From the NCBI GenBank assembly GCA_016711705.1, contig JADJSK010000002.1, positions 310,001 to 374,000 of the forward strand: a DNA stretch of 64,000 bases, read 5' to 3'. The DNA is from Candidatus Brachybacter algidus. GTDB taxonomy: Bacteria; Bacteroidota; Bacteroidia; Chitinophagales; Saprospiraceae. Made by a program: the position numbers and the translations under genes. Under the pieces are notes generated by a model. That model searched no databases. It saw nothing but the letters and a program-made list of their open reading frames with translations, and was not told the DNA's origin. This document shows, in pieces, positions 7,793-17,096 of the stretch (position 1 is the first letter of the stretch; each line of letters opens with the position of its first letter).

Positions 7793-8554
7793 ATGATAGC
7801 AAATGAAAGTCCGCTCTTCCAATATCTAATCCAATTGGGAGATGATGCCTTGATATTAAGCCATCGCCTTTCCGAATGGTGTGGTCATGGACCTGTGTTA
7901 GAACAGGATATTGCATTGACCAATATTGCTTTAGATATATTGGGACAATCACGACTTTGGTATCAGTATGCTGCAGAACAAACAACTGCTGAACTCGATG
8001 AAGACAAGTTGGCTTATCTTCGAAGTGATACTGAATACAGAAATGTCATCCTTGTAGAACAACCAAACGGAGATTGGGGGCAGACAGTGGCAAGGCAATT
8101 TTTACATGATAATTTTAAATTACTTTTATTTAAAGAACTAGCTAAAAGTAGTCAGCCTGTGGTTGCAGAGATTGCACACAAATGTCAAATTGAAACTACC
8201 TACCATGTAAAATGGGCAAATGAATGGCTCGTCAGATTGGGCGATGGTACAGTAGAAAGTAACAAAAGAGTGCAGCAAGGATTGAATAAAATGTGGCGTT
8301 TTCATCTAGAACTAATACAACCAAGCGGAGTTGATCTGGAAATGCATGGCATGGGAATCGCTCCGGACCTTAATGAACTTAAAGGTCAATATGCATTTAT
8401 TTTGGAGCAAATAATTAAAAGAGCAAACCTCCAAATTCCAAAAAGCCAGAATGTCATTACCGGAGGAAAAAAGGGAATCCACAGCGAACATCTTGGTTTT
8501 ATTCTTGCGGAAATGCAACACTTACAGAGGTCTTATCCCGGTCAAAACTGGTAA
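7793..8554 (+). CDS. paaC: Phenylacetyl-CoA 1,2-epoxidase structural subunit PaaC
   Basis: A 253-aa ferritin-like protein that pairs with PaaA as the non-catalytic partner. It shows the family segments LSHRLSEWCGHGP near the N terminus, NIALDILGQSR, and DNFKLLLF in the core. The start is ATG directly after a heptamer array. The paaD ATG follows 2 bp after its stop, so translation of the two is probably coupled. Confidence 0.95.
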   Translation: MIANESPLFQYLIQLGDDALILSHRLSEWCGHGPVLEQDIALTNIALDILGQSRLWYQYAAEQTTAELDEDKLAYLRSDTEYRNVILVEQPNGDWGQTVARQFLHDNFKLLLFKELAKSSQPVVAEIAHKCQIETTYHVKWANEWLVRLGDGTVESNKRVQQGLNKMWRFHLELIQPSGVDLEMHGMGIAPDLNELKGQYAFILEQIIKRANLQIPKSQNVITGGKKGIHSEHLGFILAEMQHLQRSYPGQNW

Positions 8555-8556
8555 TT

Positions 8557-9063
8557 ATGCATTCAATAAAGCTCTCTGAAAAGGAATATATTTTAAATCT
8601 ATTACATGAAGTAAAAGATCCTGAAATTCCTGTGTTAAGCATAGTGGACCTAGGAATTGTGGAAAAAATTGAAATAAAACAGGACAAAATATACATTGGT
8701 TTATTACCTACATATAATGGTTGCCCGGCGATGGACATCATCCAATTATTAGTCAGAGAGAAATTATACGATGCTGGTTACAGAGAAATTAAATTGGAAT
8801 TATTACGTCAACCACATTGGAGCACAGACAGGATAAGTCAGCAAGGCATGGATGCCATCCTGGCTTATGGGATGGCAGCACCTGATATCTCAACCAGAAT
8901 ATCTGAATTAATCGACGGAGTTAGTCATTTGTCTTGTCCTAGATGCGGTTCAAAAAATACTTCCTTAATTTCAGCTTTTGGATCCACTCCCTGCAAGGCG
9001 ATGATGCGTTGTGATGACTGCAAGGAACCATTTGAGTACTTTAAATGCAATGGATTTAGGTGA
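8557..9063 (+). CDS. paaD: PaaD, MIP18/DUF59-family assembly factor of the epoxidase
   Basis: A 168-aa protein with an N-terminal DUF59 domain (LLHEVKDPEIPVLSIVDLGIV) and a C-terminal zinc-ribbon-like segment with two CxxC pairs (CPRC and CDDC) and further cysteines. PaaD is needed for epoxidase activity, probably for metal-centre maturation (family knowledge). It directly follows paaC. Its TGA stop is the first triplet of an octamer array. Confidence 0.94.
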   Translation: MHSIKLSEKEYILNLLHEVKDPEIPVLSIVDLGIVEKIEIKQDKIYIGLLPTYNGCPAMDIIQLLVREKLYDAGYREIKLELLRQPHWSTDRISQQGMDAILAYGMAAPDISTRISELIDGVSHLSCPRCGSKNTSLISAFGSTPCKAMMRCDDCKEPFEYFKCNGFR

Positions 9064-9111
9064 TAGGGTGATAGGGTGATAGGGTGATAGGGTGATAGGG
9101 TGATAGGGTGA
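9061..9111. repeat. Octamer array (TGATAGGG)n starting at the paaD stop
   Basis: Six exact 8-bp units begin with the TGA stop of paaD itself. Each unit contains TGA and TAG; because 8 is not a multiple of 3, stops occur in all forward frames. Confidence 0.96.
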
Positions 9112-9266
9112 GAAGATTAAAAGAACGCTCATATTTAAAATTTACCATTCACAATTTATCATCGAACAGCTTTCGCAATTCGCTGGATGGAAACGACCTT
9201 TCACGCCTCTCTATACCTGTGAAATTTTGGAATACAAGGAACTGTACTTATAATTCTAGACTTTTA

Positions 9267-9369
9267 ATTACTGATTACTGATTACTGATTACTGATTACT
9301 GATTACTGATTATTACTGATTACTGACCACTGACCACTGACCACTGACCACTGACCACTGATCACTGAT
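9267..9369. repeat. Heptamer arrays (TACTGAT)n and (CCACTGA)n at the end of the minus-strand lipoprotein gene
   Basis: About seven ATTACTG-type units pass into about six CCACTGA units. On the minus strand the array begins inside the final codons of the lipoprotein gene and its first variant unit supplies the TGA stop. Confidence 0.95.
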
Positions 9370-10387
9370 ACTGCACATACATCGGCTTAGGCCACAAGGT
9401 CAGCACTTCTTCAGGTGTCAACAGTTTCTTTCCGTATTTTGTATCATTATTATAGAATAATTTGAATCCTGTGTATTGAACAGGTTCTTTTTGAATATAA
9501 GCTCTATATGAGTGAAATTTCAGTTCTTTAGCACCCCAGCCATCCATGTCCATGACAACTTGTACATAAGGTGTCCTTTTTATTTTTTCAGCATTGGACA
9601 CCATAAGTGATTTGAATCTATGGATGATAAGTACCTTTGGAGGTAAATTTAATCTTTTGACTTTTTCTTCAAGAAAATCTATTGCAACATTAATATCAGC
9701 GGCATCCATTCTTCCCATAATTGTTCCTGGTACCTTTTTAGTATGCATGGCGAATTCAGGATCCAAGCCAAGATGCACTGACGGCAAGCTTAACAAACTG
9801 TCCCAGGGTACAAGTTCTCTTGCTACGCTGCTATGGCCGATCTGCAGATCCAGAAAAGTCAATCCGTCAATTGAATCAGCCATATTTTTAACTTTAAATA
9901 CCATATCCTTACTCATGCGCAATCTGTACATCTTATCTCGTCCTGGCAGCCTTTGAGCAGTGGTAACTATCACATGTAAAGCGGGCACTAGGGGAGTTAA
10001 TGGATCGGCTGCTTCCCAATTTTTCAACTCTTTTTTAAGTTGGGCGATCATTTCTTTCTCAGGCAATTCACCTAAAATACCCATGCGTTTACTGAATAGA
10101 TTTCCGTAAAAAGCGATGATTCGATTTCGTGGTAAAATGGCACCGGGTAATACTTCAGGCATAGAAGTCCAAGCGCTGTCATATCGATATCTACGCATTA
10201 AGGAATCTATTGAAACACCAGAAGGATCTTCGGATTCTCCTTTACTTATTTGTGGCGAGGTATCTTTTCCGGCGACAACTGTTGAATCAGTAATGGTCGA
10301 CGCATTTGCATTGGCATCATCCATTTTACATTGTGTAAAACTGAAGATTGCAAAAACTAAAGCATAAATCCAGATCTTATTTTTCAT
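9362..10387 (-). CDS. Lipoprotein of unknown function
   Basis: A 341-aa protein with a type II signal peptide ending in the lipobox FTQC (Cys20), then a Ser/Thr/Asp-rich linker and a globular domain from about residue 80. The segment beginning RNRIIAFYGNLFSKRMGIL, with later alternating strands and helices and DLQIGHSSV and HLGLDPEF motifs, suggests a TIM-barrel fold like that of uncharacterised secreted proteins in several phyla. I recognise no catalytic signature and assign no activity. Its last residues and stop lie in a heptamer array. It faces away from its neighbours and is probably monocistronic. Confidence 0.85.
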   Translation of the reverse strand: MKNKIWIYALVFAIFSFTQCKMDDANANASTITDSTVVAGKDTSPQISKGESEDPSGVSIDSLMRRYRYDSAWTSMPEVLPGAILPRNRIIAFYGNLFSKRMGILGELPEKEMIAQLKKELKNWEAADPLTPLVPALHVIVTTAQRLPGRDKMYRLRMSKDMVFKVKNMADSIDGLTFLDLQIGHSSVARELVPWDSLLSLPSVHLGLDPEFAMHTKKVPGTIMGRMDAADINVAIDFLEEKVKRLNLPPKVLIIHRFKSLMVSNAEKIKRTPYVQVVMDMDGWGAKELKFHSYRAYIQKEPVQYTGFKLFYNNDTKYGKKLLTPEEVLTLWPKPMYVQYQ

Positions 10388-10510
10388 TCTGTAAGATCAA
10401 AAAATATTCTGAGATCATAAAAAATATTTTAACCAATTATGTTAGGCTGTCCTCTTAAAAGAAATATCATCCTTATTTCCAATATATAATAACAAATATT
10501 ATCCTAATAT

Positions 10511-10567
10511 TTAACTTCTAATATTTGACTTCTAATTTCTAATTTCTGACTTCTAATTTCTAATTTC
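10511..10567. repeat. Heptamer array (TTCTAAT)n
   Basis: Six to seven imperfect TTCTAAT/TTCTGAC units lie in the gap between the lipoprotein and LysM genes, with no gene end closer than 100 bp. Confidence 0.9.
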
Positions 10568-10640
10568 AGAATTCTGCCTTCAGATTGAGTACTTACCAAA
10601 CTTTTCAAGTTCATTTATAACTCCTGAATTTTTAATTAAT

Positions 10641-10667
10641 AAAAAAGGGCAGCTGATTAGGCTGCCC
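10641..10667 (-). terminator. Minus-strand terminator hairpin without an adjacent gene
   Basis: GGGCAGC (10647-10653) pairs with GCTGCCC (10661-10667). Read on the minus strand a run of six T follows. The nearest upstream minus-strand stop is more than 500 bp away, so the hairpin may end an unannotated small RNA or be a remote terminator of the LysM gene. Confidence 0.6.
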
Positions 10668-11035
10668 AAATAAGTGTGTATAAAAGCTTAATATAAAATG
10701 TGGTACTAATATTCTTGTAACTTGTACAAGGACATTAATTAAATATGGGATTATTTATATTCTATTCAATGAATGTTTAGTTATTTTGATTAATTGCTAC
10801 TTTTAGACAACACTTTATATTATTAGTCACATATTGGATCAAATTATTTTAGAACTATGAAGAAGAAACGAACTTTACTCATAATCTGATTTAACTCTTT
10901 ATTACTTTACAAAAGTTTTTTAGTTTATTAATGCATTGGTAATCAATAATATAAATATTTAATAATTTGTAAATAAAATTATTTAAAACAATGTTTGTCA
11001 TATAGTTAGCTCGGTTTCTAAATTTCTATCAGTAA
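10668..11035. other. Gene-free AT-rich intergenic sequence
   Basis: No ORF with coding character is visible on either strand. The only structure noted is a short CTTGTACAAG palindrome. Transcription of a small RNA on the minus strand, ending at the hairpin to the left, is possible but unsupported otherwise. Confidence 0.6.
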
Positions 11036-11095
11036 TTTCATTTGCTATTCTCAATCATCGAAGTCTCATTCTGACTTCTAATTTCTAATTTCTGC
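11036..11095. repeat. Head-plus-heptamer-tail dispersed repeat, copy 1
   Basis: TTTCATTTGC, then a variable stretch, then ATCATCGAAGTCTCATTCT, then TTCTAAT-type heptamers. The same head occurs before or within arrays near 30.5-31.6 kb, 46.0 kb and, inverted, 62.4 kb. Confidence 0.75.
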
Positions 11096-11180
11096 CTTTG
11101 ATTGATTAATTGCAATACTTTTAGAGTTTATTCATAACGCCGTAACTTCAGTTACTTTATTAACCTTACTTTTCATGATA

Positions 11181-12521
11181 CTATTGAATCCTAATTGTCT
11201 GCCCAATCTTTATACCTTCATCCCCAAGATTGTTTATAGTTTTTATTGAATCAACTGAAGTATTGTATTTTTTTGAAAGATTGTAGAGTGTGTCTCCTTT
11301 CTCTATTTGATGGTATTGGAAAGCATTGCTATTTTTAGAAGTTGGATTTCCATCAGCGATAGTCACTGTCACTTCTCTATTTGGTGTATGGGTCACACTA
11401 GGTTGAGCCTTTCCTGCTGAGTTATGATCTTCATCCTGCTTTATTGGCTTGCTCGGCTGCTTTGGAAGGATTGTTTTTTTCTCTTTACTCAAAACTGGTT
11501 TTTTATGAAATATAGCCCAACCTCTAAGTGCCAACCTTGAACCAATTGCCGGTTCTTCCTTCTTCTTCAAATTATTTTTTCGCAAAAGGTATGACTCCTT
11601 AATTGCATATTCCTTGGCAATAGAAGCGATGTCTTCTCCCTTTTTGACATAATGCCATTTGTTTTTTCCCCTGTATGAGCCTCTTCTTGGAGAAAGAAAT
11701 ATCATGGTTTGTTTGTCGAGTTCAATAGTCTTGGACTTGATGTCTGAATTATAAGCCATTAGACTCTTAATAGAAACATCATATTGCTCTGCAATTTCTG
11801 ACAGACTAGAACCATCATTGACCATCAATACTTTGACATCATTTATGGAAGAAAGTTTGTTTATGTTCCGCTGTTTCTTTTGATCAGTTTTATTGTATAT
11901 CGGAGGTTCCGGATTGGCAGGGTTGACATTGGCAGCGACGTCAAATGACGTCAATACATCGTATTCGTATAATTTATTCTCTTCTATGGATTTTATGAGC
12001 ATATGAGCATACTTTGGATTAGTAGCGTAACCCGCTTTCTTTAATCCGTAAGCCCATTCTTTATAATCCCTTGGATCTAGTGCGAAAAGAAACCCATATC
12101 TTGAATTCTTAGCAGGATTTCTCAGAAACTCTGAATGCGCGATATAACTTTCTGTAGCATCATTATAAACTCTGAAGCAACTTTTGGTCAAAACACCAAC
12201 TGTGTCAAAATCATCATCTTCTAATGAGTAGCTTTGACCATTCCAATCTTTACCACACTTGATTCCAAAATGATTATTTGCATTGACAGATAGTTCACTT
12301 TTTCCTGCACCGGATTCGAGGATGCCTTGAGCAAGTTTTATGCTGGCAGGGATACCTGTTCTCTCCATTTCCTTCACTGCTATGTCCCTGTAGGTAAGGA
12401 TATAGTTAGCTACATCTTGTTTGTATTGACCGATGGAACTGCCAGTGAGCGACAGCATAATAGCTAGGCAAAAAAATATTTTTCTGAATATGTTATGTCT
12501 CATGTACAAATAATAAAGCAT
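11181..12521 (-). CDS. Secreted glucosaminidase with three LysM domains
   Basis: A 446-aa exported cell-wall hydrolase. After a signal peptide (the likely start is the Met at residue 7, MRHNIF), residues 35-190 form a glucosaminidase (GH73-like) domain with Glu in AQGILESGAGKSELS and NNHFGIKC. Three LysM peptidoglycan-binding modules follow (about 228-275, 287-333 and 403-446), the last with YHQIEKGDTLYNLSKKYN. This combination is common in Bacteroidota and acts in peptidoglycan remodelling or daughter-cell separation (family knowledge). It is monocistronic. Confidence 0.92.
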   Translation of the reverse strand: MLYYLYMRHNIFRKIFFCLAIMLSLTGSSIGQYKQDVANYILTYRDIAVKEMERTGIPASIKLAQGILESGAGKSELSVNANNHFGIKCGKDWNGQSYSLEDDDFDTVGVLTKSCFRVYNDATESYIAHSEFLRNPAKNSRYGFLFALDPRDYKEWAYGLKKAGYATNPKYAHMLIKSIEENKLYEYDVLTSFDVAANVNPANPEPPIYNKTDQKKQRNINKLSSINDVKVLMVNDGSSLSEIAEQYDVSIKSLMAYNSDIKSKTIELDKQTMIFLSPRRGSYRGKNKWHYVKKGEDIASIAKEYAIKESYLLRKNNLKKKEEPAIGSRLALRGWAIFHKKPVLSKEKKTILPKQPSKPIKQDEDHNSAGKAQPSVTHTPNREVTVTIADGNPTSKNSNAFQYHQIEKGDTLYNLSKKYNTSVDSIKTINNLGDEGIKIGQTIRIQ

Positions 12522-12759
12522 TTTAAAAACTCAAAAACCAGTATTAAAATTATTCCAACCTCTTTTTACTGGTTAAAAAAATTAAATAAAAGTAGAAATG
12601 CAAAATGAGCACAAACATATATAAAATAAATTTAATATGAGAGAAATTAACATAACATTTATGTAAAAAATTACTTTATTTGAGTATAATTGTAACTTTT
12701 CGAATAGAAAACGTCTTAACATAACTCACCTTATTACTAACTATAAAAAAGAATTTAAC

Positions 12760-13368
12760 ATGAGTAACTTAATGGAAATACTCCAAAGCCAATTAGGTGG
12801 CGCCTTGATCCCTGAGCTAAGCAAGCAGGTGAATGCACCTGAAGATCAAACATCAGCTGCTACCAATGGCATTCTGTCAACTCTGATCGGAGCGTTGTCA
12901 AAAAATGCATCCACACCGGAAGGCGCGGCTTCATTGAATAATGCCCTTGAGCAGGACCATGATGGCGGAATACTTGACAATATTATGGGTTTGTTAGGTG
13001 GTGATGATGGAGGAAACCAAAAGGCTAGTAATGGTGCAGGAATCATTGGACATATCTTTGGAGATAAAGTAGGTGGAGTGGTAGAAGGCCTTAGCAAAAG
13101 TACTGGTATGGATACAAGCTCCATTGGTATGATGCTCATTAAACTAGCTCCTGTGGTTATGGGTGCTTTAGGTAAAGTTAAATCTCAACAAGGTCTGGAT
13201 CAAAACGGACTAAGCGATTTACTACAAGGTACAGTTTCTGACAATTCAGATCAAAATCCTTTACTAGCTATGGCAGGTAGATTTTTGGATAAGGATGGAG
13301 ACGGATCAGTTATGGATGATCTTGGAAATATGGGTATGGGTCTTTTGGGCGGTCTTTTTAAAAAATAA
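12760..13368 (+). CDS. DUF937 domain protein
   Basis: A 202-aa cytoplasmic protein. It begins MSNLMEILQSQLGGALI and has repeated helical Gly/Asn/Asp-rich segments, ending in LLGGLFKK. This is typical of DUF937, related to the YidB family, which is of unknown function. A KDGDGSVMDDLG stretch near the C terminus resembles a calcium-binding loop but occurs widely in the family. It is monocistronic and followed by a strong terminator. Confidence 0.85.
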   Translation: MSNLMEILQSQLGGALIPELSKQVNAPEDQTSAATNGILSTLIGALSKNASTPEGAASLNNALEQDHDGGILDNIMGLLGGDDGGNQKASNGAGIIGHIFGDKVGGVVEGLSKSTGMDTSSIGMMLIKLAPVVMGALGKVKSQQGLDQNGLSDLLQGTVSDNSDQNPLLAMAGRFLDKDGDGSVMDDLGNMGMGLLGGLFKK

Positions 13369-13385
13369 AATGTACTTATATCTAA

Positions 13386-13436
13386 GGGCCGGTAGGATTA
13401 CAACAATCATTGTAGTAATTTTACCGGCTCTTTTAT
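13386..13436 (+). terminator. Terminator after the DUF937 gene
   Basis: A long imperfect stem pairs GCCGGTA and GATTACAA with TTGTAGTAAT and TACCGGC, and is followed by TCTTTT. It starts 17 bp after the stop. Confidence 0.85.
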
Positions 13437-13462
13437 TTTATAACCAATCTCCTCAATAAATA

Positions 13463-15901
13463 ATGGTCTTTGCTGAAATCGTATTACCACTTCCGATCAA
13501 AGACACATTTACGTTTTCTGTCCCGGACGAATTTATTGATAAAATAGAAATAGGTCATAGAGTAGAAGTTCAGTTTGGTCCCAGAAAAAAATATGCCGGT
13601 ATTGTATTTTCATTGCATAAAAATGCCCCTGATAATTACAAAACGAAGCCTATCGTTCGAATGCTGGATGAAGCCCCAATTATCCGACCTAAACAGCTGG
13701 AACTATGGGTCAAAGTAGCTGATTATTATGCCTCGACACTGGGAGAAGTAATGAATGCAGCACTTCCCGCAGGTATAAAGTTAAATTCTGAAACTACTTA
13801 TCTCGGACACGAGGATCTTAACAACTTTATACACGAGCTCACCGGAGATGAACAGCTTCTCGCCTCAGCGGTGCTATATCAAAAGGAGATCAAACACAGC
13901 GATCTTGAAAATATCCTGAGTAAAAAAAATATCTATCCTGTCATTAGTTCCCTTTTGGCAAAGGGCTTCATCGAACTTAAAGAAGAATTAAAATATACCT
14001 ATAAAGCGAAAACTGAAAGGATCATTATTCCTAACTTCGATAAAAGCAATGAATCTCTTTCGTCGGTGCTTGAACAGGTTAAAAAGGCCGCCAAGCAGGC
14101 ACAAGTTGTCATGTATTGTATTCAGCATTTACATTCCGGAGAAAAAATCAGAGCCAAAGCACTCGAAACTGCATTCCCGGGAAGCAATGCAGCCATCAAT
14201 TCACTTCGAAAAAAAGGAATCATCACTGTAGAAAATCAAGTGATATCCAGATATGACGCTTATAATGATCTTGATCTAAAAGACATTGAATTATCAGCAA
14301 TTCAAAGTAGAGCAAAGGCTGAAATTGAAAATCACCTAAAAGAAAAAGATATTACCTTGCTTCACGGTATCACAGGCTCAGGCAAAACGCTGATCTATCT
14401 TAAACTCATGGAAGAAGCCATGTCAAAAGGTCATCAGGTGTTATTTCTGGTTCCTGAGATAGCGCTGACTACACAGTTAGTCCAGCGCATGGCTGCTTAT
14501 TTTGGAAATGAAGTGAGCGTTTACCATTCTTCGATTGGTAGTAATCATAAGATAGATCTATGGCATGAAATAAAGAATGGAAAACCATTGGTCATAGGAG
14601 CAAGATCGAGTGTTTTCCTTCCTTTCAAAGACTTGAAACTCATCATCATCGATGAAGAACATGATTATTCATATAAACAAAATGAACCCACACCTAAATA
14701 TCATGCTCGTGAAACTGCGATGTTTTTGGCTCAATTACATCAGGCAAAAGTCATTCTTGGATCTGCGACACCATCCTTTGAAAGTTATTACAATGCACTT
14801 CATGGTAAGTATGGCTTAGTCAATTTATTGGAGCGTTATGGCAATGCTGTTCTGCCCCATGTCGAACTAATCAACAGAAACACTATTGAACATTCTAAAA
14901 ATAAGGGAAGCCATTTCTCTCCGGTTCTGGTGAATGAAATGTTGGATCAATTAAAAAGGGGTAAACAAAGCATTGTATTTATCAACAGGCGCGGGTACAG
15001 TTCTATGTTAGTTTGCACCATGTGTGAATGGACTAAACGTTGTAAAAATTGTGATGTTGCCATGACTTATCATAAGTACAACAATAGTTTTCTGTGTCAT
15101 TACTGCGGCTGGCATAAGGAGGCAGATCCTGCATGTCCCGAATGTGGCAATGTGGATTTGAGTCATAAAGGCCTTGGAACTCAGCAGATAGAGGAGGAGC
15201 TTGTACTATTATTTCCGGAGGCGACCATCGCTCGAATGGATTTCGACACAGTGCGCGGAAAGGCAGCTATGTCGGATATGATCCATCGACTGGAAACAGG
15301 TAAAATAGATATTCTGATAGGTACACAGATGGTCAGCAAAGGTCTCGACTTTGAGAACATTGGATTAGTAGCCATAGTGAGTGCTGACCAATTGGCAAGA
15401 TTTCCTGATTTTAGATCGCATGAAAGGGCCTTCCAGCTCATGGTGCAGGTAAGTGGACGTTCAGGCAGATCAGAAGAGCAAGGAAAGGTATTTATTCAAT
15501 ATGGAAGCATAAGACAAAGCTTGTTGGAAGATGTAACAAAGGCTGATTATGTCGGATTTTATACAAAAGAATTAGCAGAAAGAAAAGGCTTTATCTATCC
15601 TCCATTTTGCAGACTAATCAAAGTCGTCATTGGTCATAGAGACCCTCAAAAGGCTGCCGCAGCTATGGAGCAATTTGCCGCTACTATGAAGCAGCATTGG
15701 GGATCCAGGGTCGTAGGACCGGCTCCTGGATTGATACCGCGTATAAACAATCAATACTTATTCGAATTAATGTTGAAGGTCGAACGCAAAAATGAAATAT
15801 TGTCAAAGATCAAGTCGGATGTCCGCGATCTTACATTATTGATCAAAAGTCAATCAGATTATAAGGGCATCAGCTGTGTAGTAGATGTGGATCCGTATTA
15901 G
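13463..15901 (+). CDS. priA: Primosomal replication-restart helicase PriA
   Basis: An 812-aa superfamily 2 DNA helicase that reloads the replisome at stalled forks. It has the N-terminal DNA-binding domain from VFAEIVLPLPIKDTFTFSVP, Walker A GITGSGKT near 301-308, DEEH near 397, and a zinc-binding insertion with paired CxxC motifs (CTMC, CKNC, CHYC, CPEC) at about 518-563, then helicase motifs TQMVSKGLDF and QVSGRSGR. Length is normal. A GAATGAA heptamer array and the 165-bp repeat block begin directly after the TAG stop. Confidence 0.97.
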   Translation: MVFAEIVLPLPIKDTFTFSVPDEFIDKIEIGHRVEVQFGPRKKYAGIVFSLHKNAPDNYKTKPIVRMLDEAPIIRPKQLELWVKVADYYASTLGEVMNAALPAGIKLNSETTYLGHEDLNNFIHELTGDEQLLASAVLYQKEIKHSDLENILSKKNIYPVISSLLAKGFIELKEELKYTYKAKTERIIIPNFDKSNESLSSVLEQVKKAAKQAQVVMYCIQHLHSGEKIRAKALETAFPGSNAAINSLRKKGIITVENQVISRYDAYNDLDLKDIELSAIQSRAKAEIENHLKEKDITLLHGITGSGKTLIYLKLMEEAMSKGHQVLFLVPEIALTTQLVQRMAAYFGNEVSVYHSSIGSNHKIDLWHEIKNGKPLVIGARSSVFLPFKDLKLIIIDEEHDYSYKQNEPTPKYHARETAMFLAQLHQAKVILGSATPSFESYYNALHGKYGLVNLLERYGNAVLPHVELINRNTIEHSKNKGSHFSPVLVNEMLDQLKRGKQSIVFINRRGYSSMLVCTMCEWTKRCKNCDVAMTYHKYNNSFLCHYCGWHKEADPACPECGNVDLSHKGLGTQQIEEELVLLFPEATIARMDFDTVRGKAAMSDMIHRLETGKIDILIGTQMVSKGLDFENIGLVAIVSADQLARFPDFRSHERAFQLMVQVSGRSGRSEEQGKVFIQYGSIRQSLLEDVTKADYVGFYTKELAERKGFIYPPFCRLIKVVIGHRDPQKAAAAMEQFAATMKQHWGSRVVGPAPGLIPRINNQYLFELMLKVERKNEILSKIKSDVRDLTLLIKSQSDYKGISCVVDVDPY

Positions 15902-17006
15902 ATGATGAAGAATGAAGAATGAAAAATGAAGAATAAACGAGCGTGCATTTTCTCTTGATCCTAAGTATAGGCTATTTTTGAGTATTCCAGACCAATCCAA
16001 TAATAAACGGAATTATGATGAGGAGCAGTTGTCCCTCTTTGGAGAGGGCCAAGGGAGTGGACTTTAATAATGAAGAATGAAAAATGAAAAATGAAGAATA
16101 AACGAGCCGGCATTTTCTCTTGATTCTAAGTGCAGGCTATTTTTGAGCATTTCAGATCAAACCAATAATAAACGAAATTATGATGAGGAGCAGTTGTCCC
16201 TCTTTGGAGAGGGCCAAGGGAGTGGACTTAAATAATGAAGAATGAAAAATGAAAAACGAAGAATAAACGAGCCGGCATTTTCTCTTGATTCTAAGTACAG
16301 GCTATTTTTGAGCATTTCAGATCAATCCAATAATAAACGAAATTATGATGAGGAGCAGTTGTCCCTCTTTGGAGAGGGCCGAGGGAGTGGACTTTAATAA
16401 TGAAGAATGAAAAATGCTGAAGCAAAGCGAAAGTCCCGCACTGCGGGAAAAAATGAAGAATAAACTAGCGGGCATTTTCTCTTGATTGTAAATGCATGCT
16501 ATTTTTGAGCATTTCAGATCAAACCAATAATAAACGAAATTATGATGAGGAGCAGTTGTCCCTCTTTGGAGAGGGCCGAGGGAGTGGACTTTTGTAATGA
16601 ATAACGAGTAATGAATAATGAATAATGCGAGCGGGCATTTTCTCTTGATCTTAACTTCAGGCTATTTTTGAGCATTCCAAATCAAACCAATAATAAACGA
16701 AAGTATGTTGAGGAGCAGCTGTCCCTCTTTGGAGAGGGCCAAGGGAGTGGACTTTAATAATGAAGAATGAAAAATGAAAAATGAAGAATAAACGATCCGG
16801 CATTTTCTCTTGATCTTAACTTCAGGCTATTTTTGAGCATTTCAGATCAAACCAATAATAAACGGAATTATGATGATGAGCAGCTGTCCCTCTTTGGAGA
16901 GGGCCAAGGGAGTGGACTTATGTAATGAGTAATGAGTAATGAATAATGAGAGCGGGCATTGTCCCTTGATTTAGAATAAAGGCTATTTTTGAGCATTTTG
17001 AAATAA
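15902..17006. repeat. Tandem block of seven 165-bp non-coding units
   Basis: The anchor GCATTTTCTCTTGAT recurs at 15945, 16110, 16275, 16472, 16635, 16800 and (diverged) 16956, giving periods of 165, 165, 197, 163, 165 and 156 bp. Units contain a GAATGAA-type heptamer stretch, a TTTTTGAGCATT core, and a G/C-rich element whose CCCTCT and AGAGGG form a stem around TTGG, followed by CCAA. The 197-bp unit has a 32-bp insertion holding TCCCGC...GCGGGA. The seventh unit is cut short before the terminator. No reading frame is conserved. Confidence 0.96.
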
Positions 17007-17015
17007 TATAAAAGC

Positions 17016-17066
17016 AAAAAAGCTCTTTCAGCATGTTGAATTACTGAAAGAGCTTTATCTTTTTTA
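17016..17066 (-). terminator. Bidirectional terminator
   Basis: AGCTCTTTCAG (17021-17031) pairs perfectly with CTGAAAGAGCT (17044-17054), with A-rich sequence on one side and T-rich on the other. It ends the minus-strand TerC-outer membrane protein unit and would also stop transcription entering from the 165-bp repeats. Confidence 0.85.
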
Positions 17067-17096
17067 ATGTATCCATGAAAAGAAGGTTAAAATCCC

